Made by a program: the position numbers and the translations under genes. Below the pieces are notes generated by a model that did no database searches, was not told the DNA's origin, and saw only the letters and a program-made list of their open reading frames with translations. Below are positions 1 through 12,092 of a DNA stretch of 64,000 nt, piece by piece. How positions within the stretch are numbered: position 1 is the first letter of the stretch; each line of letters opens with the position of its first letter. Source of the stretch: Gemmata massiliana (GTDB lineage Bacteria; Planctomycetota; Planctomycetia; Gemmatales; Gemmataceae); the NCBI RefSeq assembly GCF_901538265.1, contig NZ_LR593886.1:7337738-7401737 (forward strand). The letters are read 5' to 3'.

Positions 1-393
1 AAGTCCGCGAAGGCGTACATCACGCTGACCGTCTCGGTCGCGCCGGACCAGGAAATCAAGAACGCCGTCGTCGAATTTGACCTGCGGATCGTGCCGGTTC
101 TGTGGAAGTTCGACCGGCACGCGGACTTCAACGTCCCGATCGCGGCCCCGGACTTCCCCGCGCTGACCAAGTGGCTCGACGATCGAATTGTCGCGTTCGT
201 CGAACTGTACGTGCAGATGCACGAGAGCGAGATCTACGACAAGGCCGAGTTCGTTGAAGACCCGGTCGCGAAGGTCTCGTTCCCGAAGTTCGCGGCCGGC
301 GCCAGCCTCGAAGTCGGCGGGCAGACGCACTTCTTCATCGACGACACCACGAGGGCCACGTTCGCGCAACAGAACGGCATCGCGGTCAAGTGA
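1..393 (+). CDS. C-terminal part of a hypothetical protein (5' truncated by window)
   Basis: The reading frame is open from base 1 and stops at 391-393, so only the last 130 residues are visible. The end of the protein (around [11 protein letters not shown] and the following [10 protein letters not shown]) looks like a YHS-type fold in outline but has none of the usual cysteines, so metal binding is not supported. No signal peptide or membrane segment can be judged because the N-terminus is missing. It lies 34 bases before the LDH gene on the same strand. Function unknown; the YHS resemblance is my reading, not a confirmed domain. Confidence 0.6.
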   Translation, partial: KSAKAYITLTVSVAPDQEIKNAVVEFDLRIVPVLWKFDRHADFNVPIAAPDFPALTKWLDDRIVAFVELYVQMHESEIYDKAEFVEDPVAKVSFPKFAAGASLEVGGQTHFFIDDTTRATFAQQNGIAVK

Positions 394-427
394 CCCGAGG
401 CGACCACTGCAGCAGCGAGGGCACCAG

Positions 428-1387
428 ATGAAAGTCGGCATCGTCGGGAGCGGGTTGGTCGGTTCCACCGCGGCCTACGCACTGGTGATGCGGGGCGTCG
501 GCCGCGAGATCGTGCTCGTCGACAAGAACGAGGCTCGAGCCGCGGCAGAGGCCGACGACATTCGGCACGCAGTGCCGTTCGCCCACGCTCTCGAAGTACG
601 ATCCGGCGGCTACGCCGACCTCACGGGCTGTCGCGCGGTCGTGCTCTGCGCCGGAGTCGGGCAGAAACCGGGTGAGAGCCGGCTCCAGCTCTTGCGCCGG
701 AACGCCGCGGTCTTCCGCGAGGTCGTACCGGCCGTTCTGCGACACGCGCCCGACGCGGTCATCATTGTCGCGACGAACCCGGTGGACGTGATGACCCACC
801 TCGCGGCCCGGTTCGCCGCAGATGTGGGTGCCCCTCCCGGGCGCGTGTTCGGGTCCGGCACCACGCTCGATACGGCCCGGTTCCGCACGCTGCTCGGGGC
901 GTTCTGTGGCGTGGATTCTCACCATGTCCACGGGCACGTGATCGGCGAACACGGCGACTCCGAGGTGCTTACGTGGTCGCTGGTGTCGGTCGGCGGGATG
1001 TCGCTGGATGCGTTCGTGGAACTGCGCGGTCTGGATCTTTCGGAACTGGCCCGCGCGACGATCGACGAGAAGGTGCGCCGGGCCGCGTACACGATCATCG
1101 GCGGCAAGGGGGCCACGTACTACGGCATCGGGTGCGCACTGGCCCGGATTGTGGACGCCGTTCTGCACGACCAGCGCTCGATCCTCACGGTCTGTGCTCC
1201 GGCCCCGGACGTTCTGGGCGTGAAAGACGTAACCGTGTCCCTTCCGCGACTTGTTGGTGGTGCGGGCGTGCTCGAAACGTTCCCGCTCCCGCTGAACGCG
1301 ACCGAACAAGCGCAACTCCGAACCAGCGCGCGCGTGATCCGCGACGCGCTCGACGAACTCGACCGCCCGGAACCGAATCCGGGCTAA
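428..1387 (+). CDS. ldh: L-lactate dehydrogenase
   Basis: 319-residue NAD-dependent 2-hydroxyacid dehydrogenase that interconverts pyruvate and L-lactate in the cytoplasm. The N-terminal Rossmann motif GSGLVG is at residues 7-12. The catalytic His175 sits in GEHGDSE (173-179), and Asp148 and Arg151 form the usual active-site pair. The specificity loop reads QKPGESR with Gln79 where lactate dehydrogenases carry Gln and malate dehydrogenases carry Arg, so LDH is preferred over MDH. The open frame extends upstream, but ATG 428 starts exactly at the MKVGIVGSG fold. The next gene is phosphoketolase, 49 bases downstream, which suggests a shared fermentative role. Confidence 0.92.
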   Translation: MKVGIVGSGLVGSTAAYALVMRGVGREIVLVDKNEARAAAEADDIRHAVPFAHALEVRSGGYADLTGCRAVVLCAGVGQKPGESRLQLLRRNAAVFREVVPAVLRHAPDAVIIVATNPVDVMTHLAARFAADVGAPPGRVFGSGTTLDTARFRTLLGAFCGVDSHHVHGHVIGEHGDSEVLTWSLVSVGGMSLDAFVELRGLDLSELARATIDEKVRRAAYTIIGGKGATYYGIGCALARIVDAVLHDQRSILTVCAPAPDVLGVKDVTVSLPRLVGGAGVLETFPLPLNATEQAQLRTSARVIRDALDELDRPEPNPG

Positions 1388-1436
1388 CTGGCCCGTTCGT
1401 GAGACGCTGCCTTACTACCCCGAGAGGAACTTCGTG

Positions 1437-3890
1437 ATGACCACGACTCTTGCCCCGAAAGCGCCTTCGACCGACGGCCAGCCGGCACCCTCGATCAGCG
1501 CGTTCGGCAAGGCGCGATCCACGATCGCGGGCGCTCCATTGAATGCGGACGAGTTGCAGAAGATCGACGCCTTCTGGCGCGCGAGCAATTACCTCGCGCT
1601 GGGGATGACGTACCTCAGAGCGAACCCACTCCTGAAAGAGCCGCTCAAGCCCGAGCACGTCAAGGACCGGTTGCTCGGTCACTGGGGGGCCAGCCCCGGT
1701 CTGGCGTTCGCGTACATTCACATGAGCCGGGCCATCAAAGCCTACGACCTCGACGCGGTGTTCATGGCCGGGCCGGGTCACGGCGCACCGGGGGTGATCG
1801 GGCCGTGCTACCTGGAAGGCTCGTACTCCGAGGTGTACCCGGACTGCAGCGAGGACGAAGACGGGCTGCTACGGTTCTTCAAGCAGTTCTCCTTCCCCGG
1901 CGGGATCGGGAGCCACTGCACCCCGGAAACCCCTGGCAGCATCCACGAAGGTGGAGAGCTGGGCTACGTCCTCTCGCACGCATGCGGGGCCGCGTTCGAC
2001 AACCCCGACCTGATCGTTGCGGCGGTCGTGGGCGACGGCGAATCCGAAACCGGCCCGCTCGCGACGAGCTGGCACGTCGGCCGGTTCCTGAACCCCGTGC
2101 GCGACGGGGCCGTTCTGCCGATCCTGCACCTCAACGGCTACAAGATCAACAACCCCACCATCTGGGCGCGCGTGCCGCACGAGGAACTCGAATCGTTCTT
2201 CCGCGGCATGGGCTGGACCCCCTATTTCGTCGAGGGATCGGACCCGGAGTCGATGCACCAGGCGATGGCCGCGACCATCGACAAGTGTGTGGCCGACATC
2301 CGCGCCGCGCAGAAACAGGCCCGGAGTTCCGGGCAGCCGTTCCGCGTGAAATGGCCCATGATCGTGCTCCGCACCCCGAAGGGCTGGACCAGCCCGTCCG
2401 CGGTCGGTGGGCACAAGCTGGAAGGGAGCTGGCGCGCCCACCAGGTGCCGATGGCCGACGTGAAGAAAGATCCGGCGCGGCTGAAGCAGCTCGAAGACTG
2501 GATGCGCGGGTACAAGCCGGAGGAACTGTTCGACGCCGGCGGGCACTTCCGCCCGGAACTCAAGGCCATCGCCCCAACTGGTGCAAGGCGCCTCGGAGCC
2601 AACCCACACACCAACGGCGGTAACCTGAAGAAGGCACTCCGGATGCCGGACTTCCGCAAGTACGGCGTGAAGGTCGATAAACCCGGGACGACCGAGGCCG
2701 AGAACTGTCGGCCGCTCGGCGTGTTCCTCCGGGACATCATGAAGGCGAACATGACGAACTTCCGCGTGTTCGGACCGGACGAGAACACGTCGAACAAGCT
2801 CAACGCGATCTACGAAGTGTCCAAGAAGATGTGGCTGGGGGAATACTTCCCCGAAGACGCCGACGGGACCGAACTCGCCCCGGACGGGCGTGTCATCGAG
2901 ATGCTCAGCGAGCACACTCTGGAGGGGATGCTGGAGGGCTACTTGCTCACCGGGCGCCACGGGTTCTTCAGCACCTACGAAGCGTTCGCGCACGTCATCG
3001 ACTCGATGTTCAACCAGCACGCCAAGTGGCTGACGATCTGCAACCACCTGTCGTGGCGCGCGAAAGTACCGTCGCTGAACCTGCTCATCACCTCGACGGT
3101 CTGGCGCCAGGACCACAACGGCTTCACTCACCAAGATCCGGGGTTCCTCGACGTGGTGGTGAACAAGAGTGCCGCGGTGACGCGCATCTACCTGCCGCCG
3201 GACGTGAACTCGCTCCTGTCGGTCGCGGACCACTGCCTGCGGAGCGAGAACTACATCAACGTGATCGTGTCCGACAAGCAGAACCACCTGCAGTACCTCG
3301 ACATGGACGCGGCGATCGTCCACTGCACGAAGGGGCTCAGCATCTGGGCGAAGGCGAGCACCGACGCGGGCCAGGAGCCGGACGTGGTGATGGCGTGTGC
3401 GGGGGACATCCCCACGAAGGAGGCGCTGGCCGCGACCGAGCTGTTGCGCAAAGAGTTCCCGGACCTGAAAATCCGGTTCGTGAACGTGGTCGACCTGTTC
3501 AAACTCCAGCCCGACACCGAGCACCCGCACGGCCTGTCCGACCCCGACTTCGACTCGCTGTTCACGGTCGACAAGCCGATCATCTTCGCGTTCCACGGGT
3601 ACCCGTGGCTTATCCACCGGCTCGCCTACCGGCGCAAGAACCACGCGAACCTGCACGTCCGGGGGTACAAGGAAAAGGGGAACATTAACACCCCGTTGGA
3701 ACTGGCGATCCAGAACCAGATCGACCGCTTCACGCTGGCGATAGACGTGATTAACCGGGTACCGCGGTTGCAGGTGGCCGGCGCGCACGCGAAGGAGAAA
3801 TTCCGCAACGCGCAGATTCAGTGCCAGAACTACGCCTACGAGCACGGCGTCGATAAGCCCGAAGAGGCGAACTGGAAGTGGCCGTACTGA
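1437..3890 (+). CDS. xfp: Xylulose-5-phosphate/fructose-6-phosphate phosphoketolase
   Basis: Thiamine-diphosphate enzyme of 817 residues, the normal family length. It cleaves xylulose 5-phosphate (and often fructose 6-phosphate) with phosphate to give acetyl phosphate plus glyceraldehyde 3-phosphate or erythrose 4-phosphate. The ThDP/Mg motif GDGESETGP is at residues 199-207, and the family stretch [13 protein letters not shown] lies before it. ATG 1437 is chosen because AGGA (1425-1428) sits 8 bases upstream; GTG 1434 is directly in front and possible. LDH precedes it, and LOG and glycogen phosphorylase follow, so it probably feeds acetyl phosphate/ATP production from stored glucan. Substrate preference cannot be read from sequence. 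Confidence 0.95.
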   Translation: MTTTLAPKAPSTDGQPAPSISAFGKARSTIAGAPLNADELQKIDAFWRASNYLALGMTYLRANPLLKEPLKPEHVKDRLLGHWGASPGLAFAYIHMSRAIKAYDLDAVFMAGPGHGAPGVIGPCYLEGSYSEVYPDCSEDEDGLLRFFKQFSFPGGIGSHCTPETPGSIHEGGELGYVLSHACGAAFDNPDLIVAAVVGDGESETGPLATSWHVGRFLNPVRDGAVLPILHLNGYKINNPTIWARVPHEELESFFRGMGWTPYFVEGSDPESMHQAMAATIDKCVADIRAAQKQARSSGQPFRVKWPMIVLRTPKGWTSPSAVGGHKLEGSWRAHQVPMADVKKDPARLKQLEDWMRGYKPEELFDAGGHFRPELKAIAPTGARRLGANPHTNGGNLKKALRMPDFRKYGVKVDKPGTTEAENCRPLGVFLRDIMKANMTNFRVFGPDENTSNKLNAIYEVSKKMWLGEYFPEDADGTELAPDGRVIEMLSEHTLEGMLEGYLLTGRHGFFSTYEAFAHVIDSMFNQHAKWLTICNHLSWRAKVPSLNLLITSTVWRQDHNGFTHQDPGFLDVVVNKSAAVTRIYLPPDVNSLLSVADHCLRSENYINVIVSDKQNHLQYLDMDAAIVHCTKGLSIWAKASTDAGQEPDVVMACAGDIPTKEALAATELLRKEFPDLKIRFVNVVDLFKLQPDTEHPHGLSDPDFDSLFTVDKPIIFAFHGYPWLIHRLAYRRKNHANLHVRGYKEKGNINTPLELAIQNQIDRFTLAIDVINRVPRLQVAGAHAKEKFRNAQIQCQNYAYEHGVDKPEEANWKWPY

Positions 3891-3966
3891 GACGGGGTGT
3901 ACCCGATACCGTGCTGATGATCGCGAATCACACCCGCGACACACTGGAACGAACTGGAGCCGTCAC

Positions 3967-4692
3967 GTGAGTGCGAGTCCCTCGTCCGCCGGCGAACCCA
4001 CCGTCCCGCTCTCGGACGAGCGGGCAGCGCTCGACATTCTGACCAAGACCGTGTTCGGGCTGTGGGACACGGTCAACAACCTGACGCGGCTGCGCCCCAC
4101 GAAACGCGACCGCTACCGGGTGACGATCTTCGGTTCGGCCCGCGTCGCCCCGGACCACTGGGTGTACGCGGCCGTTCGGGACACCGCGGCCGAACTCACG
4201 CGCCTCGGGTGCGACATCGTGACCGGCGGCGGTCCCGGACTGATGCGGGCCGCGAACGAGGGCGTGAAACTCGCCGACCCGGAGGGCACCCAACAACAGT
4301 CCGTGGGCATCCGCGTCGAACTGCCGTTCGAGCAGGACGTGAACGCCTTCGTGACGCAGGCGTTCGAGCACAAAACGTTCTTCACGCGGCTGCACCATTT
4401 CGTGCTGGTGTCGGACGCCTTCATCGTCACGCCCGGGGGCATCGGGACCGTGCTGGAGACGCTGATGGTCTGGCAGCTCCTGCAGGTGCGCCACCTGCAC
4501 GACACGCCGCTGATCCTCGCGGGGCACTTCTGGGACGGGCTGATCGACTGGGCACGCGCCGCGATGCTCAAACCGGACGCCCCGCTCATCAGCCCCGGCG
4601 ACCTGAACATCCCGCAGATCCTCCCCGACGGGCCGTCGATCGTGCGCGCCATGCGCGAGCACCACGCCCGGTGGAAGGCCAAACAGGGCTGA
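3967..4692 (+). CDS. LOG-family (TIGR00730-type) Rossmann-fold protein
   Basis: 241 residues with the lysine-decarboxylase-like/LOG fold. The two signature motifs are present: GGGPGLM around residues 86-92 and PGGIGTVLE at 156-164. Characterised members hydrolyse nucleoside 5'-monophosphates such as AMP or cytokinin nucleotides to base plus ribose 5-phosphate. The N-terminus is about 45 residues longer than short LOG proteins. Start is GTG 3967. It sits between phosphoketolase and glycogen phosphorylase; ribose 5-phosphate release would feed the phosphoketolase pathway, but that link is inference. Confidence 0.85.
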   Translation: MSASPSSAGEPTVPLSDERAALDILTKTVFGLWDTVNNLTRLRPTKRDRYRVTIFGSARVAPDHWVYAAVRDTAAELTRLGCDIVTGGGPGLMRAANEGVKLADPEGTQQQSVGIRVELPFEQDVNAFVTQAFEHKTFFTRLHHFVLVSDAFIVTPGGIGTVLETLMVWQLLQVRHLHDTPLILAGHFWDGLIDWARAAMLKPDAPLISPGDLNIPQILPDGPSIVRAMREHHARWKAKQG

Positions 4693-4724
4693 CCGTACAC
4701 CGTGAACTTCTCCGAGGAACCGCA

Positions 4725-7193
<2,469 letters not shown>

Positions 7194-7208
7194 GGCGCGG
7201 GGACGACC

Positions 7209-8477
7209 ATGACCTGGGAGTTCGGCTACCGACTGAGGCACACGGCCCGCACCTCGCTGGTGCTGTGGGCGGTGCTGGCGCTCGCGCTGGCCCTCGTCTG
7301 CGCGCCGGCCGTTCGGTGGCTCGACGCGGAAACCGACTGGTCGGTGTTCCGGTACACGCCGGACGGTGCCCGGGCCGTCCTCGGGAGCTTCGTGAGTTCG
7401 ACGCTCACGTTCATCGTGTTCGTGCTGTCGGCGACGCTGATCGTGGTGCAGTTGGCCAGCGGGCAGTTGACCCCGCGGATCATCGCACTGGTCCTCACCA
7501 CGCCGGGCGTGAAAGTCGCGCTCTCGGCGCTCACGTTCACGTATGCCTACACGCTCGCGGCGCTGGGGCGCGTCGAGGACCGGGTGCCGCACCTCCACGT
7601 GAGTATCGCGGTGTTCCTGAACCTGGTGTGCATCATCGTGTTCTTCCGGTTCGTTCAGCAGTTGTCGAACGGGCTGCGCCCCGCGTCCGTGTTGCAGCTC
7701 GTGGCCGACCGCACCGAGCGCGTGATCGAGCAGGTGTACCCCGTGCGGTACGACCCCGGGCAGCCGGAAGTGCCGCCCAACGAAGTGCTGCCCTCTTCCG
7801 CGCAGGTCGTCGAATTCTCCGGGCGCGCGGGCGTGTTGGTCGCGTTCGGCGCAGCCAGTCTCCTCCGACTGGCGCGCGAAGCGGACGCGACCATCGAACT
7901 GATTCCGCAAGTCGGGGATTCCGTCGCACGCGGCGACCCGTTGTTCCGGATCTCCGGCGCGGCGCGCGCGATCCCCTACGCCGCGCTGCGAGGATGCGTA
8001 GCCGTCGGGACCGAGCGCACGCTGGACCAAGACCCGCGGTTCGGGTTCCGGATTCTCGTGGACATCGGCAACAAGGCGCTCTCGCCGGCAATCAACGACC
8101 CGACGACCGCCGTCCTCGTACTGGACCAGCTCGACAACCTGCTCCTGCACCTCGGGCAGCACCGGCTTGACGAGGGCCAGGTGCGCGACCGCGACGGCAA
8201 GCTCCGCGTCGTCTACGGCACCCCGGACTGGCCCGACTTCGTGGCACTGGCGGTAACCGAGATCCGGCACTACGGCGAGGGCAGCCTGCAAGTCACCCGG
8301 CGGTTGCGCGCGATGCTGGAGCACCTGATCGCTGCTCTCCCCGAAGACCGGCGCTCGCCGCTCCGTGCAGAATTGGCTCTACTAGGTAACGCAGTCGGGC
8401 GCAGTTTCCAGGACGAAGAGGACCGCAAGCGGGCCGCCGTCGCGGACTATCAGGGGATCGGCGGGTCGGATTCCTGA
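7209..8477 (+). CDS. DUF2254 membrane protein
   Basis: 422 residues. Four hydrophobic segments fill roughly the first 150 residues, followed by a long soluble part. The family-specific stretch DIGNKALSPAINDP is present near residue 285, which identifies DUF2254. The biochemical role of the family is unknown. It starts 15 bases after glgP stops and is followed 31 bases later by a transporter, so it is probably cotranscribed. Start ATG 7209 follows GGGGACGACC and begins just before the first membrane helix. Confidence 0.85.
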   Translation: MTWEFGYRLRHTARTSLVLWAVLALALALVCAPAVRWLDAETDWSVFRYTPDGARAVLGSFVSSTLTFIVFVLSATLIVVQLASGQLTPRIIALVLTTPGVKVALSALTFTYAYTLAALGRVEDRVPHLHVSIAVFLNLVCIIVFFRFVQQLSNGLRPASVLQLVADRTERVIEQVYPVRYDPGQPEVPPNEVLPSSAQVVEFSGRAGVLVAFGAASLLRLAREADATIELIPQVGDSVARGDPLFRISGAARAIPYAALRGCVAVGTERTLDQDPRFGFRILVDIGNKALSPAINDPTTAVLVLDQLDNLLLHLGQHRLDEGQVRDRDGKLRVVYGTPDWPDFVALAVTEIRHYGEGSLQVTRRLRAMLEHLIAALPEDRRSPLRAELALLGNAVGRSFQDEEDRKRAAVADYQGIGGSDS

Positions 8478-8508
8478 CGAGGCAGAGTGCCGTTTACTGG
8501 GTTCAGAG

Positions 8509-9408
8509 ATGGTGGAGTTTCTGGAGGGCGTGCTGAAGGTCGCGGTTCTGGTCTTCGTCGTGACCTGTATGGCCGCGGCGGGGCTGGGGTTGAGCGCGCA
8601 AGCCCTCGTCGCACCGTTCCGGCGCCCCCGATTGGTGATCGCCGCCGTAATCGCGAACTTCGTGGTCGCGCCGGCACTCGCATACGGGTTGACCGAGCTG
8701 GTGAAACTGGACCGCCCCCACGCGATCGGCCTGCTCCTGCTCGCGGGCGCGGCGGGCGCGCCGTTCCTCCCCAAGTTGGCGGAACTCGCGAAAGGCGATC
8801 TGGCGTTCTCGATCGGTCTCGTGTTGTTGTTCACGGCGGGAAGTGCGGTCTTTATGCCCTTTGTGCTACCGCTACTGATGCCCGAGTTGTCGGCGGAACC
8901 CTGGCCGCTGTTGCAACCGCTGCTGTTCACCATGCTGCTCCCGCTCGCGGTGGGAATGGTCGTCAAGAACCGATCCGAGCAGTGGTCGGCGCGACTGCGA
9001 ACTGTGCTCACCCGCGTGTCGAACATCAGCATGGTGCTGACGGTCGTGCTGCTGGTCGGGTTAAACTTCCGCGCGATACTGGGGACATTCGGCAGCGGGG
9101 CCGTTGCGGTGGCGGTGGTGTTCGTGGCCCTGGCGACTGCGGCCGGCTTCGCCCTCGGTGGTCCGACCGCGGGCACGCGATCGGTACTGGCGCTGGGGAC
9201 CGGACAGCGGAACGTGGCTGCCGCGCTCCTCGTCGCGACGCAGAACTTCCCGGACGAACCCGGCGTGGTGGTGATGTTGCTGGTATCGACCCTTGCGGGG
9301 CTGGTCGTGTTGCTCCCGGCGGGGCGGTGGTTCGCGCGCCGGGCCTCCGAAGTGATCGAATCGCGTTCTGTGCCGATTCCCGTGTCCCTGGAGGAGCGAC
9401 AGCCGTGA
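8509..9408 (+). CDS. BASS-family (bile acid:sodium symporter-like) transporter
   Basis: 299 residues made almost entirely of hydrophobic helices (about 9-10). The N-terminal half has a Gly/Ala-rich helix pair (LLLAGAAGAPFLPKL), and the second half repeats the pattern with GTGQRNVAAALL, a motif typical of the sodium/bile-acid symporter superfamily. It should move an organic anion with sodium across the inner membrane; the substrate is unknown. Its TGA overlaps the GTG of the next gene (GTGA, 9405-9408), showing translational coupling to the HAD phosphatase. Confidence 0.82.
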   Translation: MVEFLEGVLKVAVLVFVVTCMAAAGLGLSAQALVAPFRRPRLVIAAVIANFVVAPALAYGLTELVKLDRPHAIGLLLLAGAAGAPFLPKLAELAKGDLAFSIGLVLLFTAGSAVFMPFVLPLLMPELSAEPWPLLQPLLFTMLLPLAVGMVVKNRSEQWSARLRTVLTRVSNISMVLTVVLLVGLNFRAILGTFGSGAVAVAVVFVALATAAGFALGGPTAGTRSVLALGTGQRNVAAALLVATQNFPDEPGVVVMLLVSTLAGLVVLLPAGRWFARRASEVIESRSVPIPVSLEERQP

Positions 9409-10079
9409 CACTGCCACGCGATACGGACGCGGCGAACGTGCTCGTCAGCGATTTCGACGGCACCATGACGCGACACGATTTCTACAAGTTGGCGGTCGAA
9501 TCGCTGGTGCCCCTGGGCACGCCGAACTATTGGGCCGAGTACCGCGCGGGAACGATCACGCACTTCGAGGCGCTCCGGCGCTACTTCGCTTCTATTCGCA
9601 TGAGTGAGGCGGAGGTACTCGCCGTGGTCGACGGGATGGAACTCGATCCGCAACTCCCCGTGGCGGTAGAGGAACTGAGCCGCGCCGGGTGGAGCGTCGT
9701 CGTCGCGTCGGCCGGGTGCGCGTGGTACATCCACCGGTTGCTCGCCGCCGCGGGGATGAACATCGAAGTCAATGCCAACCCCGGGCGGTTCGAGACGGGC
9801 GCGGGCCTGCTGATGCAGATGCCCACGGATTCGCCGTACCTGTCTCAGACTTTGGGGGTCGACAAGGCGGGGGTCGTGCGCCGGCACCTGGGCGCGGGCC
9901 GCACGGTTGCCTTTGCCGGTGACGGGTTCGCGGACGCGGACGCCGCCCGTCTGGTCGCCGACGAGCTGCGGTTCGCCCGCGCCGATCTCGCGCAGGTCAT
10001 GACCCAGGAGGGGCGCCCGTTCCACCCGTTCGAGGCGTGGTCGGACATCGCCCCCGTGCTCCTCCGGCGGGGGAACTGA
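9405..10079 (+). CDS. HAD-superfamily (MtnX-like) phosphatase
   Basis: 224 residues. HAD motif I is DFDGT with nucleophile Asp16 and acid/base Asp18. The C-terminal motif is GDGFADADAA with Asp173. The layout matches the MtnX/SerB-like HAD-IB group, which removes phosphate from small metabolites. The open frame extends far upstream inside the transporter gene, but GTG 9405 overlapping the transporter stop gives the correct start. One base separates its stop from the next gene. Placed directly before a glycerol-1-phosphate dehydrogenase-like gene, it may act on a phosphorylated C3 or lipid-precursor compound (inference). Confidence 0.82.
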   Translation: MTLPRDTDAANVLVSDFDGTMTRHDFYKLAVESLVPLGTPNYWAEYRAGTITHFEALRRYFASIRMSEAEVLAVVDGMELDPQLPVAVEELSRAGWSVVVASAGCAWYIHRLLAAAGMNIEVNANPGRFETGAGLLMQMPTDSPYLSQTLGVDKAGVVRRHLGAGRTVAFAGDGFADADAARLVADELRFARADLAQVMTQEGRPFHPFEAWSDIAPVLLRRGN

Positions 10080-10080
10080 C

Positions 10081-11130
10081 ATGCTCCGACCGACACAGAT
10101 CGCGATCCCCACACTGGTCCGCGCGAAGCCCGGCGCGCTGGACCGGCTCGGGCGCTACCTCGACCGGTCCGGGCACCGCCGGGTCGCGGTCGCGGTGAGC
10201 CAGGGGCTGGCCGCGCCGCTGCCGGACCGCGTGGCAAACAGCCTGAAGGAGCAGAACGTCGAGGCGGCCGCGTGGATCGAAGTAGCGGACAACGGCCTCG
10301 AGCCCACGGCGCGCGCGTTCGCGGACCTGCCCAAAGGCGTCACAGCCGTCGTCGGCGTGGGCGGCGGAAAGGCGCTCGACGTGGCGAAGTACATCGCGTT
10401 CCTCGGGCGCCTGCCGTACTTCGCGGTGCCGACCTCGCTCTCGAACGACGGGTTCTGCAGCCCGCAATCGAGCCTGACGGTTCGCGGGGCGCGCCGGTCG
10501 CTGCCCGCCGCGCTCCCGTTCGGCGTGATCGTGGACACCGCCGTGTGCCTCAGCGCCCCGCGCGTCCTCACGCTCTCCGGGGTCGGCGATCTGGTGGCCA
10601 AGTTCACCGCGATCCGCGACTGGAAACTCGCGTTCCACGCGAAGGGCGACCCGATCGACGACTTCGCGACGCTGATGTCGGACGGGACCATCTACTCGTT
10701 TATGAGCCACCCCGCCATCGACCTGGAGGGGATTCGGCTGCTGGCGACCGCGCTTCTGCTGAACGGGATCGCGATGGAGATTTGCGGCTCGTCGCGCCCG
10801 GCGAGCGGGAGCGAGCACCTGATTTCGCACGCACTCGACGCGACCTCGGCGCGCCCGCGGTTGCACGGACTCCAGGTCGGCGTCGCGACCTATCTCGTAA
10901 GCGTACTACAGGGCGAGAACACGGAACGCATTGCGGCACTGTTTGATTCCACCGGGTTCTGGGACGTGATCGCCGCGGACCCGTTCTCACGCGACGAGTG
11001 GATGACGGCGGTGCGCAAAGCGCCCTCAATCAAAGAAGGCTACTACACCGTGCTATCGAGCCGCGACGCGGTGCCGGAAGTGGAGCACCTCCTGAACTCC
11101 GATCCGCGCCTAGTGCGGTGCTTTCAATAA
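10081..11130 (+). CDS. sn-glycerol-1-phosphate dehydrogenase-like enzyme (EgsA/AraM family)
   Basis: 349 residues of the iron-containing/glycerol dehydrogenase superfamily. The NAD(P) motif VGVGGGKALDVAKY is at residues 91-104 and PTSLSNDGFCSP at 117-128. Metal ligands line up as Asp170 (GVGD), His246 (SGSEH) and His262 (LHG). These stretches are those of glycerol-1-phosphate dehydrogenases, which reduce dihydroxyacetone phosphate to sn-glycerol 1-phosphate, rather than of plain alcohol dehydrogenases. ATG 10081 is one base after the HAD phosphatase stop. A related dehydrogenase with another polyol-phosphate substrate remains possible. Confidence 0.8.
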   Translation: MLRPTQIAIPTLVRAKPGALDRLGRYLDRSGHRRVAVAVSQGLAAPLPDRVANSLKEQNVEAAAWIEVADNGLEPTARAFADLPKGVTAVVGVGGGKALDVAKYIAFLGRLPYFAVPTSLSNDGFCSPQSSLTVRGARRSLPAALPFGVIVDTAVCLSAPRVLTLSGVGDLVAKFTAIRDWKLAFHAKGDPIDDFATLMSDGTIYSFMSHPAIDLEGIRLLATALLLNGIAMEICGSSRPASGSEHLISHALDATSARPRLHGLQVGVATYLVSVLQGENTERIAALFDSTGFWDVIAADPFSRDEWMTAVRKAPSIKEGYYTVLSSRDAVPEVEHLLNSDPRLVRCFQ

Positions 11131-11157
11131 CGGCATGGCCCGGAACGAGAGAGCAAC

Positions 11158-12054
11158 ATGATTCGCAAAGACATCATCGATCTGTTCCGCGTGCCCGCGG
11201 GCAAAAAGTTCCAGCTCAAGGACCACAACCCGGGCTGGAAGCAGACCGAGGAGTTCAAGGACCTCGGCAAGGACGCGCTGAAGGCCCGCGCGAAGGAAAG
11301 CCTGGACGAGAACCTGCGCGCCCTCGCGGACGCACAAAGTCTGCTCTATGCCGACGACCGGTACTCGGTGCTGATCGTGCTCCAGGCGATGGACGCGGCC
11401 GGCAAGGACGGGACGATCCGGCACGTGATGTCCGGCGTGAACCCGCAGGGGTGCCAGGTGTTCAGCTTCAAGAAGCCGTCGGCCGAGGAGCTCGACCACA
11501 ACTTCCTCTGGCGCTACATGAAGAGCCTGCCGGAGCGCGGGCGCATCGGGATCTTCAACCGCTCGTACTACGAGGACGTGCTGGTGGTGAAGGTCCACCC
11601 GGACTTCCTCGGCGCACAGCTCCCGCGCGAGAAGGTCGGCAAGAAGTTCTGGGAGGAGCGCTACGAGGACATCAACAGTTTCGAGCGCCACCTGGTTCGG
11701 AACGGCACGCTGATCCTCAAGTTCTTCCTGAACGTCTCGAAGGACGAGCAGAAGAAGCGGTTCCTCGACCGGCTCGACCGGCCGGAGAAGAACTGGAAGT
11801 TCTCGGCATCGGACCTGGCCGAGCGCGGGTACTGGGACGACTACATGCGGGCCTACGAGGACGCGCTGAGCGCCACGAGCACGGACCTGGCGCCGTGGTA
11901 CGTGATCCCGGCGGACCACAAGTGGATCACGCGGTCGGTCGTGGCGGACATCGTGACGACCTCGATCCAGGCACTCGACCTGAAGTACCCGGTCGTGTCC
12001 CCGGAACAGAAGAAGCGGTTGGAAGACGCCCGGAAACAGTTGGAGGCCGAATAA
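11158..12054 (+). CDS. ppk2: Polyphosphate kinase 2 family protein
   Basis: 298-residue P-loop kinase that transfers phosphate between polyphosphate and nucleotides. The Walker A-like motif MDAAGKDG is at residues 78-85 and the second PPK2 motif FNRSYYEDV at 133-141. The length fits single-domain PPK2 enzymes, and the start ATG 11158 follows a purine-rich GAGAGAG tract. Whether it acts on ADP, AMP or GDP cannot be told. It ends the plus-strand carbon and energy run; a VTC-domain protein at 52886 is a second polyphosphate gene in the window. Confidence 0.9.
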   Translation: MIRKDIIDLFRVPAGKKFQLKDHNPGWKQTEEFKDLGKDALKARAKESLDENLRALADAQSLLYADDRYSVLIVLQAMDAAGKDGTIRHVMSGVNPQGCQVFSFKKPSAEELDHNFLWRYMKSLPERGRIGIFNRSYYEDVLVVKVHPDFLGAQLPREKVGKKFWEERYEDINSFERHLVRNGTLILKFFLNVSKDEQKKRFLDRLDRPEKNWKFSASDLAERGYWDDYMRAYEDALSATSTDLAPWYVIPADHKWITRSVVADIVTTSIQALDLKYPVVSPEQKKRLEDARKQLEAE

Positions 12055-12092
12055 CTCGGCCCGGCCCGTTCCACCAGCGAAGGAGTTCAGCC

